A stretch of DNA of 64,000 nucleotides, from assembly GCF_004138485.1 (NCBI RefSeq), contig NZ_RYEV01000005.1, positions 496,001 to 560,000 of the forward strand, written 5' to 3'. Positions 1 to 7,885 of this stretch are shown one piece after another (position 1 is the stretch's first letter; the number at the start of each line of letters is the position of its first letter). The stretch comes from Peristeroidobacter soli. GTDB taxonomy: Bacteria > Pseudomonadota > Gammaproteobacteria > Steroidobacterales > Steroidobacteraceae. Under the pieces are notes generated by a model. It was not told where the DNA came from, searched no databases, and saw nothing but the letters and a program-made list of their open reading frames with translations. The position numbers and the translations under genes are program-made.

Positions 1-279
1 AAGCGCAAGACCATCGGCGTGCGTGTGCCCGACCATCCCGTGGTCACCGCCATCCTCGACGAGCTGGGCGAACCGATCATGAGCTCGACGCTAATCCTGC
101 CGGGCGACGAGCATCCGCTGACCGATCCGCGCGAGATCCAGGAGCGGCTGTTTCACTTCGTCGACGCGGTGATCGACAGCGGCAACTGCGGGCTCGAGCC
201 GAGCAGCGTGATCGACCTGGCCGGTCCCGCGCCGGTCGTGGTCCGCCGGGGCAAGGGCGACGTGAGCGCGTTCGAATAA
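1..279 (+). CDS. yciO: YciO/Sua5/YrdC-family protein, C-terminal part
   Basis: Reading from base 1, an open frame runs to a TAA at 277-279, so only the last 92 codons are present. The visible part begins KRKTIGVRVPDHP and continues with a GEPIMSSTLILPGDEHPLTD-type segment, typical of the YciO branch of the Sua5/YrdC family. Relatives bind RNA and nucleotides, and the family includes threonylcarbamoyl-AMP synthases for tRNA t6A; the YciO branch itself has a less certain role. Its place just upstream of trpS matches gammaproteobacterial order. The N-terminal catalytic region lies outside the window, so activity cannot be judged. Confidence 0.85.
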   Translation, partial: KRKTIGVRVPDHPVVTAILDELGEPIMSSTLILPGDEHPLTDPREIQERLFHFVDAVIDSGNCGLEPSSVIDLAGPAPVVVRRGKGDVSAFE

Positions 280-321
280 TGCGACTCATCGGCAGCTATC
301 AAGAGTGGCTGTCAAGCTGCG

Positions 322-327
322 TATAAT
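322..327 (+). promoter_or_regulatory. Candidate -10 box for the trpS-scpA-scpB operon
   Basis: A perfect TATAAT lies in the 129-base gap between yciO and trpS, 82 bases before the trpS start. No good -35 hexamer is visible at the usual spacing, so this rests on the -10 match and its location only. Confidence 0.45.
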
Positions 328-408
328 GCCGCCAGCTTCACAAGCTGCTGATTTCCCGAATTAACAAGATTCGCTAACGCCTTGATTTTTAGGTCGTAAG
401 GATAGGCA

Positions 409-1626
409 TTGAGCTCGACTCCCGCTACCAACCGACGCGTCCTGTCCGGCATGCGCCCGACAGGTGCACTCCATCTTGGTAACTATCACGGCGCGCTCAA
501 GAACTGGGTGGAGCTGCAGTACCAGTACGAGTGCTACTTCTTCGTCGCGGACATTCATGCGCTGACGACCGGTTACGAGGACACTTCGCAACTCGAGAGC
601 AATGTCTGGAACGTGGTGATCGACTGGCTGGCCGCCGGTCTGAACCCGGCGTCCTCGACCATCTTCATTCAGTCGCGCGTGCCCGAGCACTCCGAGCTGC
701 ATCTGTTGCTGTCGATGATCACGCCGCTCGGCTGGCTGGAGCGCGTGCCGACCTACAAGGATCAGCAGGAGCAGCTCAAGGACAAGGATCTCGCGACCTA
801 CGGCTTTCTCGGTTATCCGTTGCTGCAGTCGGCCGACATCCTGTTGTACAAGACCGCCTTCGTACCGGTTGGCGAGGACCAGATCGCGCACGTGGAGATC
901 ACGCGCGAAGTGGCGCGTCGCTTCAATCATGTCTATGGCCGCGAGCCCGACTTCGAGGCCAAGGTGGATAAGGCACTCAAGGCATTGGGCAGTCGCAACG
1001 GCACTCGATACAACGAGTTGCGGCGTCTTTATCAGGAGAAGGGCGATCAGGAAGCCATCGCCAAGGCGCACTCGCTGCTGGAAGGCACGGCGCGGCTGAC
1101 CCTGGCCGATCGCGAGCGCCTCATCGGCTATCTGGAAGGCACGGGCCGCAGCTATCTGGTCGAGCCCGAAGTGCTGCTGACGGCGACGCCGAAGGTGCCC
1201 GGCCTCGACGGTCGCAAGATGTCCAAGTCCTACGGCAACACCATCGGCCTGCGCGAGGATCCCGATCAGGTCGCGAAGAAGCTGAAGGGCATGATGACCG
1301 ACCCGGCGCGGCAGCGTCGCACCGATCCGGGCGATCCGGACAAGTGCCCGGTGTTCGATCTGCACAAGATCTATTCGTCGACCGAGACGCAGGCGTGGGC
1401 CGCGCAGGGCTGTCGCTCCGCCGGCATCGGTTGTCTGGATTGCAAGAAGCCGGTCATCGATGCAATCGTGACCGAGCTGCGCGGCATGCAGGCACGTGCC
1501 AAGGAATTCGAAGAGAATCGCGACCTGGTCCGAGGCATCATCGCCGAGGGCAACGAGAAGGCGCGCGACGTGGCCCGCCAGACACTCGATGAGGTGCACC
1601 AGGCGATGGGGATGAACTACCGGTGA
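409..1626 (+). CDS. trpS: Tryptophanyl-tRNA synthetase
   Basis: Cytoplasmic class I synthetase charging tRNA-Trp with tryptophan and ATP. The HIGH-type signature reads HLGN at residues 22-25 within GALHLGNYHGAL, and the KMSKS loop is exact at residues 270-274. At 405 residues it is longer than the roughly 335-residue E. coli enzyme; the extra length is a helical insert before KMSKS, as in several other proteobacteria. The start is TTG at 409, preceded by an AAGGA ribosome site at about 398-402; no ATG lies close by. The last bases overlap scpA as GTGA, suggesting coupled translation. Confidence 0.95.
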   Translation: MSSTPATNRRVLSGMRPTGALHLGNYHGALKNWVELQYQYECYFFVADIHALTTGYEDTSQLESNVWNVVIDWLAAGLNPASSTIFIQSRVPEHSELHLLLSMITPLGWLERVPTYKDQQEQLKDKDLATYGFLGYPLLQSADILLYKTAFVPVGEDQIAHVEITREVARRFNHVYGREPDFEAKVDKALKALGSRNGTRYNELRRLYQEKGDQEAIAKAHSLLEGTARLTLADRERLIGYLEGTGRSYLVEPEVLLTATPKVPGLDGRKMSKSYGNTIGLREDPDQVAKKLKGMMTDPARQRRTDPGDPDKCPVFDLHKIYSSTETQAWAAQGCRSAGIGCLDCKKPVIDAIVTELRGMQARAKEFEENRDLVRGIIAEGNEKARDVARQTLDEVHQAMGMNYR

Positions 1627-4442
1627 GCAAGGCCAAGCCCGAACTGAAGCTGGTGGAAGACACCGGCTCGCAGCTGCAGGACGAGGACCTGAGCGCCGAA
1701 TTGCCGCCCCAGCAGAGCGAGATGCCGTTCGCCGTCGTCGAAGGCGAGCCGATGACGCAGCTGCCGCGGGATTTGTATATTCCGCCGGATGCGTTGCAGG
1801 TGTTCCTGACCGCGTTCGAAGGTCCGCTCGATCTGCTGCTGTATCTGATCCGCAAGCAGAACCTCGACATCCTGAACATTCCGATCGCCGAGATCACTCG
1901 TCAGTACATGAAGTACATCGAGGTGATGGCGGAGTTGCAGCTGGAGCTCGCCGGCGAATATTTGCTGATGGCCGCGATGCTCGCGGAGATCAAGTCGCGC
2001 ATGCTGTTGCCGCGGCCGCCGTCGGCTGAGGGCACGGATGAAGACGATCCGCGCGCCGAGCTGGTGCGTCGTCTGCAAGAGTACGAGCGCTTCAAGAAAG
2101 CGGCGGAGGATCTCGACAAGCTGAATCGGCTGGAGCGCGACAACGTGCTCGCGTCCGCCGAGCTGGAAGAGCGCCAGGTCGTCAAGCTGCTGCCGGACGT
2201 GACGCTGAAGGAAATGCTCGACGCATTTCGCGACGTGTTGTCCCGCGCCGAGAAGTTCGCGCATCACCACATCTCGCGCGAGCGCTTGTCGCAGCGTGAG
2301 CGCATGACGGAGATTCTGGCGCGCTTGCAGACGGTCGCGTTCTTCGAGTTCCGCCAATTGTTCAAGCCCGAAGAAGGGCGCATGGGCGTCACTGTGACGT
2401 TCATCGCCATTCTGGAATTGATGAAGGAAGGCTTGATCGAAATCGTGCAAGCTGAGGCTTACGCCCCCATCCACGTACGCACCGCGCAGCGGCACCTGAA
2501 AGTCGTTCAGGGTGGCGTCGCGGCTTCGGAGACGGCCGACGCGGAGAACGCCGCGGCGCTCGCGCAGCCGGAGCTGGCGGGTGAGAACGATATTCCAGAT
2601 GACGACGACACGCCGCCGGCCGATGACGCTGCCATCGCCGTGCAGGAAGCTGTTGCCGATGTGGCTGCGGCGTCTTCGATTGCGGTCGACAGCATCGAGT
2701 CGGATAACACGATTGTCGATGCGGGCTTTGTTGAAGCCGCGGTGTCGGAGGCGATTGCGTCGACCGAGAATGCGGTGGAGACCGTCGCCGAAGTCGCTGC
2801 GACTGATGAGGCGGCCGTTGCCGCCGCGGTGGCCGAAGAGGTTGCTGCTGGATCGCCGGTGGTGATCGATGAGGCGGCGCTCGAGTCCTCCGAGGGTCGA
2901 GAGGTCGCGATCGATGCAGCGGTGATCGAAGCGGCCGCCGCCGATCTCGCGGCAGAAGATTCGTTGCCGGCTGAGCCGGGGGCCGTCGATGTTGCGACGG
3001 ACGGCTCGTTGCTGATTGAGTCGGCCGGCGCCGATATCGCGATTGAAGGATTGCTGATTGAGCCGGCCACGCTTCAGGTCGTGACCGATGAGTTGTCGGT
3101 GAACTCGCACGTTTATGACGAGGTCACCCTCGAAGACGTGCCGCATGATTTTGGCGCCGTGGATTCCGCCCTCGCCGACGAAACAGATCCGCTGACGGCG
3201 CAGGCCGTCGAGCAGGTCGCTGAGCTCAGCGTGTCGCCGGTGATGGATGTCCTCGCGGAGGGCGAGTTGACACAGGCCGGCCTCATCGAAGGCACGGTCG
3301 CCGACGCGCCTGAATCGGTTGAGGCGCTGGTGTCGATTTACACGCCGGAGCCGGTGGAGACGACCGAAGCGGTCGAGCCGAACGAGGCAGCTGGGCTGGC
3401 TGAGACGACCGAAGCGGTCGACGTGACCGAGGTCGTCGGGCTGACCGAGACCACTGAAGCCGTCGAGCCGAACGAGGTTGTCGGGCTGACTGAGACGACC
3501 GAAGCGGTCGAGTCGACCGAGGTCATCGGGCTGACCGAGATGACCGAAGCGGTCGAGCCGAACGAGGCCGTCGCGGCGATCGAGAGTGTTGACGTCGTTC
3601 CCGGCGACGAGCGCACGGTTGAAGAACACGTCGTCGAGGAGCACGAAGTCGAGGAACACATCGTTCCCGAGCACGTGGTCGAAGAGCACGTCGTGCCCAC
3701 GCCGGTGGTGATCGAAGAGAACACGTCGCAGACGGATGCAGCCGCGTTCGTCGATGAGTCCGTCGCCCGGTCGGAAGCCGAGGTTGTTGTCGACCAGGTC
3801 GAGGCAGCTGACGGCGTCGACGGAGTTGTCGACCAGGTCGAGACCGCTGAGGTGCTCGACGAAGTGGTCGATGAGGTCGAGGCAGCTGAAGCCGTCGACG
3901 GAGTGGTCGATGAGGTCGAGGCAGCTGACGGCGTCGACGGAGTTGTCGACCAGGTCGAGACCGCTGAGGTGCTCGGCGGAGTGGTCGATGAGGTCGAGAC
4001 AGCTGACGTCGTCGACGAGGTTGTGTCTCGAGCCGAGCCGGTGGAGATCACCGACGAAGTCGTCGCATCTTCCGACTTCACGACGGCCGAAGTCGTGGAA
4101 GAGGAAGTCGTGGACGAGCATTCGCAGCCGGTCGAGACGACGGATGTCGTCATGACCGAGGCAGCGCCAGCGGTCGAAGCAGTTGAAGTCGCTGCGGCCG
4201 TCGAGGATGCGCCGGCTGATGAAACGATCGAAGTCGCCGCCGGGCAAGTACCGGCTGAAGAAACGACCAACGTGGTGATCGAGGATGCGCCGGCGCCGGT
4301 TACGGCCGATGCGGCCGGGCATGACGAAGCGACCACCGAGCAGACTGCCGACCTGTCCGGGCCTGATCTGTCTAATGCAGGCGACAGCGTGACCGGAGCC
4401 TCCGACGAGGCTGACAATACGGACGCGGAACCAACGAGATGA
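1623..4442 (+). CDS. scpA: Segregation and condensation protein A with giant repeat-rich acidic tail
   Basis: Kleisin subunit that bridges the SMC heads and binds ScpB during chromosome condensation and segregation. Residues about 58-285 are a normal ScpA: FEGPLDLLLYLIRKQNLDI, then a long helical region and a C-terminal winged helix (GVTVTFIAILELMKEGLI). The other ~650 residues are an Ala/Val/Glu/Asp-rich tail with tandem repeats: 15-residue units (bases 3357-3581), 13-residue units (3789-4061) and a pentad region of the EEHVV type (about 3616-3715). At 939 residues it is three to four times the usual size. The frame is real: the start overlaps the trpS stop (GTGA) and the stop overlaps the scpB start (ATGA). 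The tail is probably disordered; its role is unknown. Confidence 0.93.
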   Translation: MSKAKPELKLVEDTGSQLQDEDLSAELPPQQSEMPFAVVEGEPMTQLPRDLYIPPDALQVFLTAFEGPLDLLLYLIRKQNLDILNIPIAEITRQYMKYIEVMAELQLELAGEYLLMAAMLAEIKSRMLLPRPPSAEGTDEDDPRAELVRRLQEYERFKKAAEDLDKLNRLERDNVLASAELEERQVVKLLPDVTLKEMLDAFRDVLSRAEKFAHHHISRERLSQRERMTEILARLQTVAFFEFRQLFKPEEGRMGVTVTFIAILELMKEGLIEIVQAEAYAPIHVRTAQRHLKVVQGGVAASETADAENAAALAQPELAGENDIPDDDDTPPADDAAIAVQEAVADVAAASSIAVDSIESDNTIVDAGFVEAAVSEAIASTENAVETVAEVAATDEAAVAAAVAEEVAAGSPVVIDEAALESSEGREVAIDAAVIEAAAADLAAEDSLPAEPGAVDVATDGSLLIESAGADIAIEGLLIEPATLQVVTDELSVNSHVYDEVTLEDVPHDFGAVDSALADETDPLTAQAVEQVAELSVSPVMDVLAEGELTQAGLIEGTVADAPESVEALVSIYTPEPVETTEAVEPNEAAGLAETTEAVDVTEVVGLTETTEAVEPNEVVGLTETTEAVESTEVIGLTEMTEAVEPNEAVAAIESVDVVPGDERTVEEHVVEEHEVEEHIVPEHVVEEHVVPTPVVIEENTSQTDAAAFVDESVARSEAEVVVDQVEAADGVDGVVDQVETAEVLDEVVDEVEAAEAVDGVVDEVEAADGVDGVVDQVETAEVLGGVVDEVETADVVDEVVSRAEPVEITDEVVASSDFTTAEVVEEEVVDEHSQPVETTDVVMTEAAPAVEAVEVAAAVEDAPADETIEVAAGQVPAEETTNVVIEDAPAPVTADAAGHDEATTEQTADLSGPDLSNAGDSVTGASDEADNTDAEPTR
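3357..3581 (+). repeat. Five tandem 45-base repeats inside scpA
   Basis: Five imperfect 15-residue units of the form ETTEAVEPNEVVGLT occupy residues 579-653 of ScpA. Units alternate between EPNE and xxTE variants, suggesting expansion by unequal exchange or slippage. Copy number probably varies between strains. Confidence 0.85.
3789..4061 (+). repeat. Seven tandem 39-base repeats inside scpA
   Basis: Seven 13-residue units of the form VDQVEAADGVDGV or VDEVETAEVLDEV start at residue 723. The first six are close to each other and the seventh is diverged. Bases for units 1 and 2 are nearly duplicated at units 4 and 5, so a two-unit block has probably been copied. Confidence 0.85.
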
Positions 4443-5680
4443 ACGAACACGATCTCAAGCACATCATCGAAGCGACGCTGCTGGCGGCGGGCAAGCCGAT
4501 CACCACGCAGCAGCTGATGGATCTCTTCGAAGAGCGCGAGCGCCCCACGCCCGAATTCTTCACCACCGCCATCGGCATGCTGATCGCCGACTACGAGAAC
4601 CGTGGCATCGAGCTGGTCGAAGTCGCGAGCGGCTGGCGCATCCAGGTGCGGCCGAAGGCCGCCGAAGTCGTATCGCGTCTGTGGTCGGAACGTCCGGCGA
4701 AGTATTCGCGTGCGTTTCTGGAAACATTGGCGCTCATCGCCTATCGCCAGCCCATCACCCGCAGCGAGATCGAAGAGATCCGCGGCGTGTCGATCAGCTC
4801 GACCATCATGCGCACGCTCCAAGAGCGCGGCTGGATTCGCACCGTCGGTCACCGCGAAGTCCCGGGCCGTCCGGAACTGCTCGGCACGACGCGTGAGTTC
4901 CTGGATTACTTCGGTCTGAAGAGCCTGGATCAGCTGCCGACGCTCGCCGAGCTGAAGGACATCGAGACCATCGGTGTGCAACTCGAGCTGCAGGCCGATC
5001 AGCCTCAGCCCATCGAAGGGTCGGCTGAAGGTGAAGTTGCGGCGAGCACCGAAGAGGGCGCGGCGACGACAGAAGAAGCTGCGGCGAGCGGCGAGGCCGC
5101 TATCGAGTCCGGTGGTGAAATTGTGGCGAGCGCGGAAGGCGCCGCCGCCGCCGTCGAAGCAGGAGCAGAGGCTGACGCGGAAGCCGGCATCGACGGCGAG
5201 ACGGTCGCCAAAGCCGACGACAGCGGCCGTGATGCCGACGACGAAGACGCCGAAGACACTGACGCCGACGCCGACGCCGAAGAGGAAGAGGACGAAGACG
5301 ACGAGGACGAGGACGAGGACGAAGAGGAAGAGGACGAAGAGGAAGAGGACGAAGAGGAAGAGGAAGAGGAAGAGGAAGAAGAAGACGACGACTTCGGCGA
5401 TGATGACGATGATGACGACGCCGAAGACGAAGACGAAGACGACGACGCCGACTTCGATGACGACGAAGACGATGACGACGACTTCGATGAGGACGACGAC
5501 GAGAGCGAGGACAAGCTGTCGGCCGACGCTGGTGACAGCGACGAATCGAACGACGCCGACGATGAATTGTCCGCCGACGCCGATGAGGGCGACGACGAGT
5601 CCGGTACCTCATCGCCGATGGTCGCATCGGACCACGATGAAGAGCACACTCGCGTCAGCGAGCCACCGAGCGAAGGCTAA
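4439..5680 (+). CDS. scpB: Segregation and condensation protein B with extreme acidic tail
   Basis: Winged-helix dimer that binds the ScpA kleisin in the SMC-ScpAB complex. Residues 1 to about 185 are a conventional ScpB, from HIIEATLLAAGKPITTQQL through ETLALIAYRQPITRSEIEEI to GRPELLGTTREFLDYFGL. The remaining ~225 residues are first Ala/Glu-rich and then almost pure Asp/Glu (bases 5265-5515). Usual length is near 200 residues, here 413. The start ATG overlaps the scpA stop as ATGA. A polyanionic tail beside DNA could mimic DNA or bind basic proteins, but that is inference. Confidence 0.93.
   Translation: MNEHDLKHIIEATLLAAGKPITTQQLMDLFEERERPTPEFFTTAIGMLIADYENRGIELVEVASGWRIQVRPKAAEVVSRLWSERPAKYSRAFLETLALIAYRQPITRSEIEEIRGVSISSTIMRTLQERGWIRTVGHREVPGRPELLGTTREFLDYFGLKSLDQLPTLAELKDIETIGVQLELQADQPQPIEGSAEGEVAASTEEGAATTEEAAASGEAAIESGGEIVASAEGAAAAVEAGAEADAEAGIDGETVAKADDSGRDADDEDAEDTDADADAEEEEDEDDEDEDEDEEEEDEEEEDEEEEEEEEEEEDDDFGDDDDDDDAEDEDEDDDADFDDDEDDDDDFDEDDDESEDKLSADAGDSDESNDADDELSADADEGDDESGTSSPMVASDHDEEHTRVSEPPSEG
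5265..5515 (+). repeat. Low-complexity GAA/GAG/GAC/GAT tract coding poly-Asp/Glu
   Basis: About 250 purine-rich bases encode nearly uninterrupted Asp and Glu, broken only by a few Ala, Phe, Gly and Ser. Such tracts are prone to slippage, so exact length may vary or be misassembled. Frame is preserved through the tract to the scpB stop. Confidence 0.85.
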
Positions 5681-5715
5681 CCCACCGGCACCGCTGCACC
5701 CGCGGTGCCCGAATC

Positions 5716-6558
5716 ATGTCCGAACGTCTGCATAAACTCCTGGCCCAGCACGGCCTCGGCTCGCGTCGCGAGATCGAGAAGTGGATGCTGGAAGGCCGTG
5801 TCCGTCTGAACAATCAGCCGGCGCAGCCCGGCGACCGTTACAACGCGGGCGATCGGGTCAGCATCGATGGCAAAGATGTCACATCGCGGCTGAGCGTCTT
5901 CGCGGCGCCGAAAGTGATCCTGTATCACAAGCCGCAAGGCCAGCCGATCACGCCCACCGCGGAAGATGAAAGCGGCGAGGTGGCGGGTAAATCCGTCATG
6001 GAATCGCTGCCGTCGTTGCGCGGCTCGCGCTGGCTGGTCGTGAACACCATGCAAGCGGGCGACAGCGGATTGTTGTTACTGACGAGCGATGGTCGCCTGG
6101 CCGACGCGCTTCGCCGCCGCGCTGAAACGACGCCGGCAGCGTACGTTGCACGCGTGCTCGTGCCGTTTCCCGAATACGACGTCGACTCCATTCCTCGCGT
6201 CGTTCAATACGACGACGAGACCATCGAGTTCGAAAACATCGAGCCGGCCGGCGGCGAGGGCACGAATCGATGGTTCCGCGTGGAATCGCATCGTGCGCAT
6301 CGTCGCGCCGCCGTGCGGGCATTGTTTGAAAGTCGCGGGTTGAAAGTCAGCCGCGTGATTCAAGTGCAGTTCGGCGAGTTCGAGCTGCCGCGAGATCTGC
6401 CTCGCGGTAAGCATCGTGAGCTGTCGGACAGCGAGGTCGCTGAGTTGTATGCGAGCGTCGAGCTCACATTGCCGACGCCGCCGCCCAAGCCGGAAGCGCC
6501 GGCCCGTCCGCGCCGCCGGCCCGCGCCTGATCGACGCAAGAAGCCGAAGCGGCGCTGA
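5716..6558 (+). CDS. rluB: RsuA/RluB-family pseudouridine synthase homologue lacking the catalytic Asp
   Basis: Homologue of the synthase that makes pseudouridine 2605 in 23S rRNA, at the position following scpB where rluB usually lies. Residues 1-60 form an S4 RNA-binding domain (RLHKLLAQHGLGSRREIEKW). The family motif GRLDxxTxGLLLLT is here NTMQAGDSGLLLLT, so the invariant nucleophilic Asp aligns with Gln113 (bases 6052-6054). The later GRNREVRR-like segment is also altered. The fold appears intact (GLLLLTSDGRLADAL, KVSRVIQVQFGEFELPRDLP), and the tail is Pro/Arg/Lys-rich. It may bind rRNA without modifying it; a shifted active site at Asp116 is less likely. Confidence 0.8.
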   Translation: MSERLHKLLAQHGLGSRREIEKWMLEGRVRLNNQPAQPGDRYNAGDRVSIDGKDVTSRLSVFAAPKVILYHKPQGQPITPTAEDESGEVAGKSVMESLPSLRGSRWLVVNTMQAGDSGLLLLTSDGRLADALRRRAETTPAAYVARVLVPFPEYDVDSIPRVVQYDDETIEFENIEPAGGEGTNRWFRVESHRAHRRAAVRALFESRGLKVSRVIQVQFGEFELPRDLPRGKHRELSDSEVAELYASVELTLPTPPPKPEAPARPRRRPAPDRRKKPKRR

Positions 6559-6563
6559 CCTCG

Positions 6564-6597
6564 GAAGTAACAATCGAAAGTAACAATCGTTACTTCG
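6564..6597. terminator. Possible bidirectional terminator hairpin
   Basis: The convergent gap holds a direct repeat of AAGTAACAATCG and a perfect 7-bp stem, AAGTAAC (6578-6584) with GTTACTT (6589-6595), loop AATC. The 3' arm contains the VOC-gene stop codon. No long T-run follows, so function is only suggested. Confidence 0.4.
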
Positions 6598-7009
6598 GCT
6601 CGTTCATCGACCACAGCACGCCGAACGGGTCTTTCAACTGGCCGTAGCGGGCGCCCCAGAACATATCCTGCAGCGGCAGCACGATCTCCGCGCCGGCATC
6701 TACCGCGCGCTGCCACCACTGGTCGATGTTCTTCACCTGCAGCGTCAGGTTGAAACCCTGCGGCTGCTCGCAGGGGTGGCCGTGCTCGGGATAGCCGTCG
6801 GCCAGCATCAGCGACGAGCCATTGACGTAAAGATGGATGTGCATGGTGCGGCCCTTGTCATCCACCGGATAACGAAACACTTCCCTGGCGTCGAATGCCT
6901 TCACGTAGAAGTCGGACGCCTTGCTGGCGCCATCCACGCACAGATAGGCGACCAGGCCGCCTTTGACTTCGGGATTCGGGTAGGGAGTTTCGCTCTGCGC
7001 CGCGCTCAT
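6590..7009 (-). CDS. VOC-superfamily (PhnB-like glyoxalase fold) protein
   Basis: A 139-residue single-domain protein with the PhnB-like VOC pattern: LVAYLCVDGASKASDFYVKA near the N-terminus, MHIHLYVNGSSLMLADG in the middle and QDMFWGARYGQLKDPFGVLW near the end. VOC proteins use a beta-alpha-beta-beta-beta fold as metal enzymes or small-molecule binders; the substrate cannot be read from sequence. AGGAG lies at good spacing before the ATG. It ends tail-to-tail with the pseudouridine-synthase gene. Confidence 0.8.
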   Translation of the reverse strand: MSAAQSETPYPNPEVKGGLVAYLCVDGASKASDFYVKAFDAREVFRYPVDDKGRTMHIHLYVNGSSLMLADGYPEHGHPCEQPQGFNLTLQVKNIDQWWQRAVDAGAEIVLPLQDMFWGARYGQLKDPFGVLWSMNEPK

Positions 7010-7098
7010 TTTCTGCTCCTGTTGCGAGTGGAACCGGTCGTTCGAGGCAAGGACGCCGCCGCCGACCGGTTCCCGACACAGGCGGGCAAAAAAGTCGG

Positions 7099-7848
7099 CT
7101 ACTGGGCGTTGAGGGTCTGGCCCTGGACGCCGCGGCTATCGGGCCCGAGCAAGTAAAGATACGCCGCCACGATGGTGTGAGCTTCGCGCAGCTTGCTGCG
7201 ATCCTCGGCGGGGTAGGCCTGCAATCGCATGTTCGTCTTCACCGCGCCCGGGTTGATGCTGTTCACGCGCATCGCCGGCTGCTTCTCCAGTTCCTGCGCC
7301 AGCATGCTCATCAGACCGTCGCTGGCCCACTTGGACACCAGATACGAGCCCCAGAACGGACGCGGATTGGAGACGACGCCGCTGGAGGTGAACAAGATCA
7401 CTGGATCGGGCGACTTCTTCAGCAGCGGCAGACAGGTGCGCGTGAGAATGAAGGGCGCATTGACGTTCACGTGCATGGTGCGCAGCCATTTCGCCACGTC
7501 GTGATGTTCGATCGGCGCGCGTTCGCCCAGCATCGAGGCGTTGTGCAGCAGGCCGTCGAGTCGGCCGAATTCCTGATCGAGCGCGGTGACCAGCTTCTCG
7601 TACTCATCCGGGCCGGCTTTCTCGAAATCCAGCGGCAGAATGGATGGCCGCGGATGGCCGCCCTTCACGATCTCATCGTAAACCGCTTCGAGCTTGCGAA
7701 CGTTTCGACCATGCAGCACGACCTGCGCGCCGTGGGTCGCGGCCGCAATCGCCACCGCTTTACCGATGCCGTCGCTCGCGCCGGTGATGAGGATGACGCG
7801 ATCTTTGAGCGCGTCTTTGGAGGGTTGGTAGGTACGCGGGTCAGTCAT
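7099..7848 (-). CDS. yciK: YciK-type short-chain dehydrogenase/reductase
   Basis: Classical SDR of 249 residues, close in length and motif order to E. coli YciK. The cofactor motif TGASDGIG is at residues 22-29, LHNASMLG supplies the structural Asn, and the catalytic Tyr169 and Lys173 lie in SYLVSK. NPGAVKTNMR and the C-terminal LGPDSRG segment are YciK-like. A longer reading upstream of 7848 has no family support, so I take the ATG that begins MTDPRTYQPS. Pseudomonads also keep yciK near ubiG, mtaD and gyrA. Physiological substrate unknown. Confidence 0.85.
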   Translation of the reverse strand: MTDPRTYQPSKDALKDRVILITGASDGIGKAVAIAAATHGAQVVLHGRNVRKLEAVYDEIVKGGHPRPSILPLDFEKAGPDEYEKLVTALDQEFGRLDGLLHNASMLGERAPIEHHDVAKWLRTMHVNVNAPFILTRTCLPLLKKSPDPVILFTSSGVVSNPRPFWGSYLVSKWASDGLMSMLAQELEKQPAMRVNSINPGAVKTNMRLQAYPAEDRSKLREAHTIVAAYLYLLGPDSRGVQGQTLNAQ

Positions 7849-7885
7849 ATTCTTTGCCAGCCATATGCTTCGTCGGACGGGCGGA

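Noticed and set aside
1617-4322. A 901-codon open frame on the minus strand opposite scpA.
   Set aside because: It mirrors the repeat and codon bias of scpA. The plus-strand frame has conserved ScpA motifs and ATGA/GTGA junctions with both neighbours; the minus frame shows only low-complexity sequence.
2500-4442. ScpA tail as a frameshift or assembly artefact.
   Set aside because: The frame stays open for ~650 codons with protein-level repeats and the stop codon overlaps the scpB ATG exactly, which a random frameshift would not give.
4974-5735. A Lys/Arg/Thr-rich open frame in another plus frame over the scpB tail.
   Set aside because: It is the shifted reading of the GAA/GAC tract. The acidic frame is continuous with the conserved ScpB domain and ends cleanly before the next gene.
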